The position numbers and the translations under genes are program-made. From the NCBI GenBank assembly GCA_964554185.1, contig CAZKNJ010000026.1, positions 1 to 23,839 of the forward strand: a stretch of DNA of 23,839 nt. Direction: 5' to 3'. Origin of the DNA: CAZKNJ01 sp964554185. GTDB lineage: Bacteria > 4484-113. Below, in pieces: positions 1-6,276 of this stretch; position 1 is the first letter of the stretch; each line of letters opens with the position of its first letter. The notes beneath the pieces were generated by a model. It was given only the letters and a program-made list of their open reading frames with translations, was not told the DNA's origin and made no database searches.

Positions 1-596
1 TTCGCCGGGGCCTTCTTCGGCAGGAACTCCTTTTGGGCCACAGTGAGGAGGTCGGCGCTGAATCCCTTGATGATGCGCACGGGGAACCCGCCGCGCGCGA
101 AAAAGAAAGTGAGCGGCAGCCCATTCTCCTCCACCTTCCAGGCCTCTTCCTTGAAGTGGCGCGCGCCGGGGTCATAGAACACACTGAACTGCGGGAGCAT
201 CACTTCGTCCCATTTGGCCTTCTCAAAACCACGCTCGCCGAGCGAGTCGAAGTTCACCGAGTAAACGCACAGATTCGCTTCGGGGTGCTCTTTCACCCAG
301 GCGGCCAGCCGGTTCATGTGGCGCACTTCCAGCTTGCACAGCGGGCAGTCGGTGGTCCACAGGAAGATGACCGCGTTGGTGTCCAGCACCAGATCGGCGA
401 ACTCCACCTTGTCCTCGTTGCCATGGCGCGAGGGCAGCTCAAAAGAAAAGGGACTGCGGGCAATTGCCTCGCGGCTGATGGCCTGCTCTGACGCGGGCGC
501 AGCGGCAGTGCTTTCCTCCGCCAGCGCGGCGAGCGGCATCGCAAGCAGCACCGCCGCGCAGAAGAGCGCAGCAAGTCTAGACAGCGGCGGCTTCAT
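1..596 (-). CDS. Secreted thioredoxin-like (TlpA/AhpC-TSA type) protein, C-terminus cut by window edge
   Basis: The reading frame is open from the ATG at 596 to the window edge (198 codons visible). Residues 1-26 form a signal peptide (hydrophobic LFCAAVLLAMPLAALA), so the protein acts outside the cytoplasm. After a linker, a thioredoxin-like fold begins near residue 50. The motif WTTDCPLCK places a CxxC pair at C84/C87, after the beta-strand AVIFLW as in TlpA-like thiol oxidoreductases, and a later segment (GLPLTFFF) holds the cis-Pro-like turn. The CPLC dipeptide and the Asp before the first Cys differ from the usual WCxxC. The gene starts inside rimI (20-nt overlap), and GAGGAGG lies 9 nt before its ATG, so the two are probably co-translated. 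The family is clear; the substrate is unknown. Confidence 0.8.
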   Translation of the reverse strand, partial: MKPPLSRLAALFCAAVLLAMPLAALAEESTAAAPASEQAISREAIARSPFSFELPSRHGNEDKVEFADLVLDTNAVIFLWTTDCPLCKLEVRHMNRLAAWVKEHPEANLCVYSVNFDSLGERGFEKAKWDEVMLPQFSVFYDPGARHFKEEAWKVEENGLPLTFFFARGGFPVRIIKGFSADLLTVAQKEFLPKKAPA

Positions 597-1092
597 GGCC
601 ATAAGCCTCCTCGCCCGGCAGCGGCCGGGCCGCTAGCTCGGATAGGTCGCGCATCGCCAGCAGCAGCCCGTCCTCGCCGGTGTCGCGGTAATAGCCGCGC
701 CGCAGCCCGACCTGCGAGAAGCCGAGCTTCTTGTAGAGGTTAATCGCCGCCAGGTTGTTCACCCGAACTTCCAGAATAATATACGTGAGGTTCTCCGCCA
801 CCGCCTGGCGCGCGGTGTGGATGAGCAGCATCTGAGCCACGCCTTTTCCCCGCGCTTCGCGCTTAGTGGCAATAGTGCCGACATGGCATTCGTCAAAGAC
901 AAACCAGTTACCGATGTAGCCCCAGAGCTCGCCGCCCACGCGCTCCACGGCGACATAGAAGCGTGAGTTGGGGTTCTTGAGGAGGTCGTGCTCGTAAACC
1001 GAGCGGCTCCACGGCGTGGGGAAGGAGTAGACCTCAATCTCCAGCACGCCGTCCAGGTCGGTGGTCCGCATCTTGCGGATATGGAGCGCCAT
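577..1092 (-). CDS. rimI: RimI-type ribosomal-protein-alanine N-acetyltransferase (GNAT)
   Basis: 171 aa, a single GNAT domain. RimI enzymes transfer an acetyl group from acetyl-CoA to the N-terminal Ala of ribosomal protein S18. Visible family features are the strand HVGTIAT, the acetyl-CoA loop KREARGKGVAQMLL (R/QxxGxG/A type), and the RimI-typical EVRVNNLAAINLYKKLGF followed by GLRRGYYRD. The length fits RimI (about 150-170 aa). A TATAAT box lies 11 nt upstream of the ATG, so the leader would be only a few bases. The 3' end overlaps the thioredoxin-like gene. A stand-alone GNAT with another protein substrate cannot be excluded, but the motif match is strong. Confidence 0.88.
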   Translation of the reverse strand: MALHIRKMRTTDLDGVLEIEVYSFPTPWSRSVYEHDLLKNPNSRFYVAVERVGGELWGYIGNWFVFDECHVGTIATKREARGKGVAQMLLIHTARQAVAENLTYIILEVRVNNLAAINLYKKLGFSQVGLRRGYYRDTGEDGLLLAMRDLSELAARPLPGEEAYGHEAAAV

Positions 1093-1103
1093 CGTGATAG
1101 GTG

Positions 1104-1109
1104 ATTATA
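1104..1109 (-). promoter_or_regulatory. Putative -10 box of rimI
   Basis: A perfect TATAAT on the minus strand ends 11 nt before the rimI ATG. No convincing -35 hexamer was found. The predicted transcript would have a leader of about 4-5 nt with no Shine-Dalgarno sequence. Confidence 0.5.
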
Positions 1110-1121
1110 GCCTAGCGGGCG

Positions 1122-1919
1122 CTACTCGTCAGGCAGCCCGGAGTGGCGCATGACTTTGCGCAGCTTAGCCAGCGCGTTGCGTTGGATGCGGCTGACATTC
1201 ATCTGCGAGGTTCCGAGGTGGACGGCCACCTCCCGCTGGGGCAGCCCGTCCCAGAAACGCAGGCGGATGACCGCGGCCTCGTTTTCGCTGAGGAAGGACA
1301 GGATGTGGTCCCAGAAGAGGTCCTGGTTGGCGCCTTCCATCCCGACGGAAGGCGGCTGCCCCGCCATATCCCCTTCGGCGGAAACCGTTTCCTCCAGGAT
1401 GTTCATCGGGTGGTAAGCGCTGCCTAGTTCCATGGCTTCCTGCACCTGCTCCTCGGTCAGACCGGTTTCGGCGGCCACCTGCGCCGCTGTCGGCGAGCAT
1501 CCCAGCTTCAGCGCGAGCACGCTCTCGGCGGCGAAAACCTTGAGGCTGCGCTCCTTGAGCTGGCGCGGCACGGAAAGCGACCAGCTGCGGTCGCGGAAGT
1601 GGCGCTGAATCTCGCCGCGGATGGTCTGGTAGGCGTAAGTGGAGAAGCGCCAGCCTTTCTCCACGTCAAAGCGGCGGATGGCGAGTACGAGGCCGATCAT
1701 GCCGACCTGCACCAGGTCGTCAAAGGACTCGCGGCCGGAGGTGTACTTGTGCGCGATGTGGTAGACGAGGTTGCCGTACTGCTTGAGGATACGGTTGGTA
1801 TTCTCTTCGGAGGGGTCGCGGCGGTAGCGCAGAAAGAGCGCCCGTTCTTCTTCTTCGGTCAGCGAACCGACCGGCTGCTCCGTTTCGTCAGCCTCGGGCG
1901 GTTCGGGCGGCCTTTCCAT
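1122..1919 (-). CDS. Alternative RNA polymerase sigma factor, SigB/SigF class
   Basis: 265 aa, sigma-70 family without region 1.1. Region 2 spans about residues 45-115 (NLVYHIAHKY, DLVQVGMIGL, WRFSTYAYQTIRGEIQRHFRD). Region 3 starts near 118 (LSVPRQLKE). Region 4 lies about 205-262, and its recognition helix, SQMNVSRIQRNALAKLR, closely resembles the SigB/SigF/SigG group (SQMQVSR...). Such factors direct general-stress or developmental regulons and are held by RsbW/SpoIIAB anti-sigma proteins. The gene directly upstream encodes such a protein, with a 33-nt gap. TACAAT sits exactly 6 nt before the ATG and there is no Shine-Dalgarno sequence, so a second, internal leaderless promoter could give sigma without anti-sigma. 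The class is clear; which regulon it controls is not. Confidence 0.9.
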   Translation of the reverse strand: MERPPEPPEADETEQPVGSLTEEEERALFLRYRRDPSEENTNRILKQYGNLVYHIAHKYTSGRESFDDLVQVGMIGLVLAIRRFDVEKGWRFSTYAYQTIRGEIQRHFRDRSWSLSVPRQLKERSLKVFAAESVLALKLGCSPTAAQVAAETGLTEEQVQEAMELGSAYHPMNILEETVSAEGDMAGQPPSVGMEGANQDLFWDHILSFLSENEAAVIRLRFWDGLPQREVAVHLGTSQMNVSRIQRNALAKLRKVMRHSGLPDE

Positions 1920-1925
1920 AAGCCA

Positions 1926-1931
1926 ATTGTA
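1926..1931 (-). promoter_or_regulatory. Putative leaderless promoter -10 box for the sigma gene
   Basis: TACAAT on the minus strand, then TGGCTT, then ATG. The 6-nt gap would place the transcription start on the start codon. It lies in the 33-nt gap between the anti-sigma and sigma genes. Confidence 0.4.
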
Positions 1932-1952
1932 GCGAATAGCGCCGTCTAGCCG

Positions 1953-2357
1953 CTAGTCGGTGAACAGGTCCTTGCGCTTATCCTTCAGGTCAAAGCGGAG
2001 GTTGACCTCGGGCTGCTTTTCGTCGCCGTAAGTGATGCCGTCCGCAATCTTCTCCAGCAGGTGGAAGATTGGCTCGCTGTAGACGCGGGTGAAGGTGTGG
2101 GACGGGTCGGTCACGCGGATATTGAGGCTCTCCGGCGTCTCCTCCCATTTCAGCGAAATGAGGCCCTTGGTTCCGGCGCACTTTTCCACAATCGCCAGGA
2201 AAACCTCGCCGATGGTCAGCTTCAGGTCTTCAATCTCGTCCAGGCCGAAGCCCAGGCGGCTGGCCATTCCCGAGACAAACAGCCGCAGCGGAGACACCAG
2301 CCCCGCATCGGGCGGGAGCTTGACCTCCACACTGGCAAGTTTGAGTTTCGTATCCAT
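1953..2357 (-). CDS. RsbW/SpoIIAB-like anti-sigma factor with degenerate ATPase motifs
   Basis: 134 aa from the ATG at 2357. I prefer this ATG to the GTG at 2366 because AGGTGA lies 5 nt before it and would be consumed by the GTG start. The layout matches the HATPase_c_2 fold of RsbW-type anti-sigma proteins, which bind sigma and phosphorylate an anti-anti-sigma partner: an N-terminal strand, the helix DEIEDLKLTIGEVFLAIVEK where the N-box lies, the strand SLNIRVTDPSHTF at the G1 box, and EPIFHLLEKIADGITY at the G2 region. The N-box Asn is replaced (E-V-F-L-A-I-V), the GxG of G1 reads P-S-H, and the GLGL of G2 reads E-P-I-F. ATP binding therefore looks lost. Its place immediately before the sigma gene supports an anti-sigma role. 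Confidence 0.75.
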   Translation of the reverse strand: MDTKLKLASVEVKLPPDAGLVSPLRLFVSGMASRLGFGLDEIEDLKLTIGEVFLAIVEKCAGTKGLISLKWEETPESLNIRVTDPSHTFTRVYSEPIFHLLEKIADGITYGDEKQPEVNLRFDLKDKRKDLFTD

Positions 2358-2405
2358 CAATGTCACCTATGATACCGATATATCGCACTCTCGTGCCGCA
2401 ATATA

Positions 2406-2431
2406 TTACCCAGAAGCAGGGGCTTTTAAGC
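2406..2431 (-). promoter_or_regulatory. SigB-type promoter of the anti-sigma/sigma operon
   Basis: On the minus strand, GCTTAA (2431-2426) is followed by a 14-nt spacer and GGGTAA (2411-2406). This is close to the known SigB/SigF-class consensus GTTTAA-N12-15-GGGTAT. It lies about 48 nt upstream of the anti-sigma ATG, giving a leader of about 40 nt that includes the AGGTGA ribosome site. This is the expected architecture for autoregulation of the sigma operon. Confidence 0.65.
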
Positions 2432-2433
2432 AG

Positions 2434-2451
2434 GCTGCGGAGAAGCGCAGC
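2434..2451 (-). terminator. Hairpin directly after the vanZ-like gene
   Basis: A perfect 6-bp stem GCTGCG/CGCAGC with a 6-nt loop starts 2 nt after the stop of the vanZ-like gene and ends just before the SigB-type promoter. There is no clear U-tract, so intrinsic termination is uncertain. Confidence 0.4.
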
Positions 2452-2452
2452 G

Positions 2453-2830
2453 TCACTCCCACCGGGAGAAAGCGCGCAGAATCAAGTAGCCAGCGAAGGG
2501 GCCGACGGCATTGGCCAGCAGATCGAAGAAGTTGCAGGTGCGGTTGGGCACCCAGATTTGCAGCAGCTCGGCGGCGATGCCGAAGAGCGCGACCGGCCAG
2601 ACGGTTCGCGCATATTCAACGAAGGTGGCACGCAGGCGGCCGGTGACGCCGAGGTGGTAGGCGAAGCCGATGAGCATGAACCCGGCGAAGTGCTTCAGGG
2701 TGTCAAGCCAGTAGTCCCAGAAGAAAAAGGAGACCCGGGCGTGAGGTATGCCGGGATGAAGCTCGAGGGAAAGTGCGAGCACCATTCCCGCCAGCGCGAC
2801 GACGAGAAAGAGCGGGCGGTAGACCCTCAC
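2453..2830 (-). CDS. VanZ-like membrane protein
   Basis: 125 aa with about four hydrophobic segments (near residues 5-22, 45-62, 75-90 and 103-120). The VanZ-family pattern is present: DTLKHFAGFMLIG (D-K-H-x-x-x-F/G), then E-L-L-Q-I-W-V-P-N-R and FDLLANAVGPFAGY (E..Q...P.R..D...N..G...G). VanZ itself gives low-level teicoplanin resistance by an unsettled mechanism, and most family members are uncharacterised, so no resistance role is claimed. The GTG start at 2830 overlaps the tadA stop codon in a GTGA arrangement, so translation is probably coupled to tadA. Confidence 0.8.
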   Translation of the reverse strand: MRVYRPLFLVVALAGMVLALSLELHPGIPHARVSFFFWDYWLDTLKHFAGFMLIGFAYHLGVTGRLRATFVEYARTVWPVALFGIAAELLQIWVPNRTCNFFDLLANAVGPFAGYLILRAFSRWE

Positions 2831-3300
2831 TGAGAATTGGCCTCCCCGCCGCGGAGAGTGGCGAAGAACGCTGACATCAGCGGCGCGATTTCTTCCGCCA
2901 GCACACCGCCGCGGAAGGTTGTCTTGCGCAAGCGCTCGTGCCCGCCAAGCTGGAAACGGGATTCCAACGCGCCGAACTTAGGCTCGGCAACGCCGTAAAC
3001 GACTTCGGCGATGCGGGCGTGGAGGATGGCGCCCAGGCACATCAGGCAGGGCTCCACCGTGCATACGAGCTTCGCGCCTTCAAGCCGGTAGTCGCCGAAG
3101 GCACCGGCGGCTTCGCGCAGCGCGATAATCTCCGCGTGCGCAGTTGGGTCGCTATCGCGGATGGTGCGGTTTTCGCCCTGGCCGATAACCTTGCCGCCCA
3201 GCTCAACCACGCAGCCGACCGGCACCTCGCCGGCAGCGGCGGCTTTGCGGGCCAGCGTGATGGCCTCGCGCATGAGCACTTCGTCGGATGCGTGGGACAC
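2827..3300 (-). CDS. tadA: tRNA-specific adenosine deaminase (A34 to inosine)
   Basis: 157 aa when started at the GTG at 3300. TadA deaminates A34 in the tRNA-Arg(ACG) anticodon. The zinc site is visible: TAHAEIIAL with catalytic Glu (H55/E57 in this numbering) and TVEPCLMCLGA (C85/C88), plus the TadA-typical GEVPVGCVV and AEVVYGVAEPKFGA. The start was chosen because a perfect TATAAT ends exactly 6 nt before this GTG and no Shine-Dalgarno sequence is present. A TTG at 3315 or an ATG at 3273 are alternatives, but the TTG would lie upstream of the predicted transcript start. The gene is co-transcribed with the vanZ-like gene and divergent from the phosphoribosyltransferase gene. Confidence 0.92.
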   Translation of the reverse strand: MSHASDEVLMREAITLARKAAAAGEVPVGCVVELGGKVIGQGENRTIRDSDPTAHAEIIALREAAGAFGDYRLEGAKLVCTVEPCLMCLGAILHARIAEVVYGVAEPKFGALESRFQLGGHERLRKTTFRGGVLAEEIAPLMSAFFATLRGGEANSQ

Positions 3301-3306
3301 GGGGCG

Positions 3307-3312
3307 ATTATA
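3307..3312 (-). promoter_or_regulatory. Putative leaderless promoter -10 box of tadA
   Basis: Minus-strand TATAAT, then CGCCCC, then GTG: the predicted transcription start coincides with the start codon. Only 22 nt separate it from the divergent -10 box of the neighbouring plus-strand gene. Confidence 0.5.
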
Positions 3313-3334
3313 CAACCCGCACTCAGGCGGATGT

Positions 3335-3340
3335 TACAAT
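3335..3340 (+). promoter_or_regulatory. Putative leaderless promoter -10 box of the phosphoribosyltransferase gene
   Basis: TACAAT, then GGCCGT, then ATG, with exactly 6 nt between and no Shine-Dalgarno sequence. It is the mirror arrangement of the tadA promoter, so the two divergent promoters must overlap and could compete. Confidence 0.45.
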
Positions 3341-3346
3341 GGCCGT

Positions 3347-3985
3347 ATGCGGTTCCGCAACCGGACCGACGCCGGAAGGCAGCTGGGCGAGCGGCTCAAG
3401 CCGATGGCCGTAGGCTGGCCGCAGCCGCTGATACTCGCGCTGCCGCGCGGCGGAATTGAGGTCGGAGCGGAGGTTTCGCGGCTGCTCAGCATCCCGCTGA
3501 CCGTGTTCATTGTCAGGAAGATCGGCGCGCCGGGAAACCCGGAATACGCCATCGGCGCGGTGGCGGAAACGGAGGCGGTGGTCCGGTCGCCCTGGGCCAG
3601 CGAGTACGGCAACTACATAGAGCAGGCGAAGCACCTGGAGATGGAGCGCATCGCCCGCTACAAGCAGCTCTACCGCGACGGCGAAGAGCTGCCGCCGCTG
3701 GAAGGCCGGACGGTGATACTGGTGGACGACGGCGTAGCCACCGGCGCCACGCTAAAGGCAGCGCTGCAAGTGTTCCGCCAGCCGGAGGCGCCGCGCATTG
3801 CGAAGCTCGTGGCGGCGGTGCCGGTTGCGCCGATGGAAACGGCGAAGACCGTGGGCAAGCTCGCGGACGAGGCGGTGTTCCTCCACACGCCGGAGGTCTT
3901 TTTCGCGGTTTCGCAGTTCTACGACGACTTCCGCGACCTGCCGGACGAGCGGCTCCGGGAGCTACTGGGTCTCGGGCCCGACTAG
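3347..3985 (+). CDS. Phosphoribosyltransferase-domain protein (COG1926-like)
   Basis: 212 aa from the ATG at 3347. Upstream in-frame starts would run into the 5' end of tadA and precede the predicted promoter, so they are rejected. The type I PRTase signature VILVDDGVATGATL gives the PRPP-binding loop. The N-terminal F-R-N-R-T-D-A-G-R-Q-L region, LALPRGGIEVGAEVSRLL, and V-R-K-I-G-A-P-G-N-P-E-Y-A-I-G-A-V match the group of predicted PRTases that lack an assigned base. The family is well supported but no substrate can be inferred. It is convergent with the phosphatase gene, with 9 nt between the stops. Confidence 0.85.
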   Translation: MRFRNRTDAGRQLGERLKPMAVGWPQPLILALPRGGIEVGAEVSRLLSIPLTVFIVRKIGAPGNPEYAIGAVAETEAVVRSPWASEYGNYIEQAKHLEMERIARYKQLYRDGEELPPLEGRTVILVDDGVATGATLKAALQVFRQPEAPRIAKLVAAVPVAPMETAKTVGKLADEAVFLHTPEVFFAVSQFYDDFRDLPDERLRELLGLGPD

Positions 3986-4012
3986 CGCACGGCGTCAGTC
4001 AATCGGGCCGAG
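3971..4012. terminator. Bidirectional hairpin between convergent genes
   Basis: CTCGGGCCCGA (3971-3981) and TCGGGCCGAG (4003-4012) form a 10-bp stem with one bulged G and a 21-nt loop. The stem arms lie inside the 3' ends of both convergent genes, and both stop codons are in the loop. No U-tract is seen. Confidence 0.45.
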
Positions 4013-6190
4013 GAAGAGGAGACCCTTCTCAATCTTCTTGATTTCCACCGAGGGCACCTTGGACTTCACCATTTGCAGGGAGCCGGCGGGAAGCTGCTCC
4101 TCCAGCGGCGGAATCGGCCCCTCGGCTTCCAGGAAGTTCTCTTCCACCAGGAAGACATTGGCGTCCATCAGCGCAAGGTTGAAGCGCTTGGGCTGGAAGT
4201 CAATGGAGACGAATATGCGCGGAGTGAGCGGCGCCTGACGCTTACGCGCCAGCAGCGCGATGGCGGTCTCTTCCAGTATCGCGGTCAGGCGGTCAACCAC
4301 CTGGGTGCGCATTTCCAGCACTATTCCTAGTTCGTCAATCTTGCGGATGAGCCGGAGCACCTGATCCATATTCTCCACATAGTAGCTCACGGTCGGATGC
4401 GCCGCGTAGGAAACTGTGAGAAATACTTCATCGTCTTCGGAAGCGACTCCGCGCCGCAGCTTGCGGGCGTTCCACAAAACGAACTGGTGGAATATCGGCT
4501 GGGGCAGGTGGCCGTAGCGGTTAATCAGCATCGTCAGGTCCTGCTCGGTGAAACGCGGTGGCGGCGGAAACTCCGAGAGGAAGCCGTCGGTGTAGAGCGT
4601 AAGCTTGTCGCCGGGCGAGAGCTTGACCCACTGGCGGCTGAAGTGGCCTTCCTCCTCCAGGTCAAACAGGCCGATGGGCGGAATGCTGTGCTGAATCACC
4701 GAGTAAGTGCCGCTGCTTTGCTGGTAGAGGATGGGGCGCGGATGGCCGCAGTTCACGTACTCCAGACTGCCGCTAGAGTTGTGCAAACGGCAGACAAAGA
4801 AGGTTGAGTAGTAGTTCAGGCTGCTGAAGTTAATGCACCAGAAATGATTGAGGCTCTGCACCAGCGCCTCCACGGTGGGCGCGTTCGCCAGCAGGTTGTC
4901 CAGATACGAGATGGTGGAGATGGAGATCATGGCGGAGCTGATGCCGTGTCCGCTCACATCGCCCACAACCATGTAGGAATACCCGCCGACCAGCTTCATC
5001 ATCACAATATCGCCGCCGATGCTGTGGTGCGCGTGGAAGTGCAGCGTGCTGTCCACGTTCGGTGAGATGAACTTGACCGGCAGGTTGATGTTGAGAATCT
5101 GCTCGGTGATGTGGAGGTCGTGCTCCATCTGCTGCTGGTAGCTTTCCAGCTGCTGGGAGTAACTCTTAAGGATGTCGTAGTCGCGGGCGCGGGTAATCGC
5201 ACTGGCGAGCTCATTGGCGAGCGTGTTCATCGACTCAATGTCAAACTCGTCGAAGCTCTCCGGCTCGTCAGCCTGGACATCAAGCACGCCGAGGATGTAC
5301 TCCCCCTGCATAATCGGCACTGCGAGCTCGGAGAGCGCCTGAGACTTGCCCTCCACCTCCGGCAAATAGTACGGGTCATCGCGCGTATCCGGAGCGTAGT
5401 ACGCCTTCTTGCTGCTGAAAGCGTAGCCCACGCAGCCCTGTGAAGGCCTGAGGTGCAGCGGCAATGAAACATGGGCCTCATAGCGGCCGGCAATCGCCTT
5501 GAGCTCCAGCTCTTCTCTCTGGTCGTCGTAGATGAACACGTAGACGTTGTAGTAGAGAAAATAGTCCTTGAGCAAGCGGGCGGTTGAAGTAAGCAGGTCG
5601 TCCAGATTGAGGCTCATCAAGGCCTTCTCGGTGATCTGGTGAAGCAGGCGCATCTGCAGCAGGCGCTTGTTTTCGCCCAGGGAGCGGTGCTTGGCGACGA
5701 AAGCAAGCGCCACCGATGGAAGGGCGGCCTCAACTTCCGCCACCACCTTCTTGGGCGCCGGTTCACTGGGGGATTCAAGGGCGAACACCCCCAGGAGCTG
5801 CGCCCGGAAGTACAACGGAATCATATAGACGTTCTTCGTCTCCTCCCGGACGAGCGGGAGTTCCGGGTTTGCCTTCCTCAATTTCTCCGCCGGCACGACT
5901 GCTATGCGCTGGGTTAGCTCGGAGAGTATGCTCTTAGTAATCGGATTCTCAAGCTCAACTGCTGAAGTGAAGCCTTCACTGGGTAACGTTTTGCCTGCCA
6001 GATACGTGCATTCAGCGGTGTTGTCCGCGAGGTTGAAACGCCAGAAGCTTATGCCAGAGACGTCCAGCCTCTCCTTCGCGAAAGCAGAGAACAGGTCAAA
6101 GATGTCCTCAACGCCCTGCGAGGAGTTGGCCGCCGCTGCCACTTTCTGGGCGAATTGCGCCACCGATGTGCTCGTTTTTTGCTCTCCCAT
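3995..6190 (-). CDS. GAF-GAF-PP2C (SpoIIE/RsbU-type) protein phosphatase with degenerate RsbW-like tail
   Basis: 731 aa, no signal peptide, predicted cytoplasmic. Two GAF-like sensor domains lie about residues 20-170 and 190-335; the second contains the GAF-like Q-G-C-V-G-Y-A-F. A coiled coil follows (about 340-365). The PP2C domain (370-595) keeps the four metal-binding Asp positions: D394 in SIGGD, D411 in GDVSGHG, D535 in YTDG, and DD at 586-587. Such phosphatases dephosphorylate STAS-domain anti-anti-sigma proteins and so release sigma. The tail (600-731) looks like an RsbW-type ATPase fold (helix RLTAILEETAIALLARK, strand NLALMDANVF) but lacks the N-box Asn and the glycine box. Its gene lies 2 kb from the sigma/anti-sigma pair. 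A TAGAAT box lies upstream; there is no Shine-Dalgarno sequence. Confidence 0.87.
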   Translation of the reverse strand: MGEQKTSTSVAQFAQKVAAAANSSQGVEDIFDLFSAFAKERLDVSGISFWRFNLADNTAECTYLAGKTLPSEGFTSAVELENPITKSILSELTQRIAVVPAEKLRKANPELPLVREETKNVYMIPLYFRAQLLGVFALESPSEPAPKKVVAEVEAALPSVALAFVAKHRSLGENKRLLQMRLLHQITEKALMSLNLDDLLTSTARLLKDYFLYYNVYVFIYDDQREELELKAIAGRYEAHVSLPLHLRPSQGCVGYAFSSKKAYYAPDTRDDPYYLPEVEGKSQALSELAVPIMQGEYILGVLDVQADEPESFDEFDIESMNTLANELASAITRARDYDILKSYSQQLESYQQQMEHDLHITEQILNINLPVKFISPNVDSTLHFHAHHSIGGDIVMMKLVGGYSYMVVGDVSGHGISSAMISISTISYLDNLLANAPTVEALVQSLNHFWCINFSSLNYYSTFFVCRLHNSSGSLEYVNCGHPRPILYQQSSGTYSVIQHSIPPIGLFDLEEEGHFSRQWVKLSPGDKLTLYTDGFLSEFPPPPRFTEQDLTMLINRYGHLPQPIFHQFVLWNARKLRRGVASEDDEVFLTVSYAAHPTVSYYVENMDQVLRLIRKIDELGIVLEMRTQVVDRLTAILEETAIALLARKRQAPLTPRIFVSIDFQPKRFNLALMDANVFLVEENFLEAEGPIPPLEEQLPAGSLQMVKSKVPSVEIKKIEKGLLFLGPID

Positions 6191-6213
6191 GGTTGCCGCA
6201 ACGAGCTAGGTGG

Positions 6214-6219
6214 ATTCTA
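6214..6219 (-). promoter_or_regulatory. Putative -10 box of the GAF-PP2C gene
   Basis: Minus-strand TAGAAT, 23 nt before the ATG, predicts a leader of about 17 nt that carries no Shine-Dalgarno sequence. No clear -35 element was found. Confidence 0.3.
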
Positions 6220-6262
6220 ACACAGCATAGGCGCCAAGCTTCACCTGAAGCGCCGGATGTTC

Positions 6263-6268
6263 TAGAAT
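6263..6268 (+). promoter_or_regulatory. Putative -10 box of the lectin-like gene
   Basis: TAGAAT, 8 nt before the ATG at 6277, predicts a leader of 0-2 nt. It is divergent from the phosphatase promoter in an 86-nt intergenic region. Confidence 0.35.
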
Positions 6269-6276
6269 AGGCGGCA

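Noticed and set aside
2453..2830. VanZ-like gene considered as an antibiotic-resistance gene
   Set aside because: VanZ-like proteins are common without van operons, and no other van gene is present in the window.
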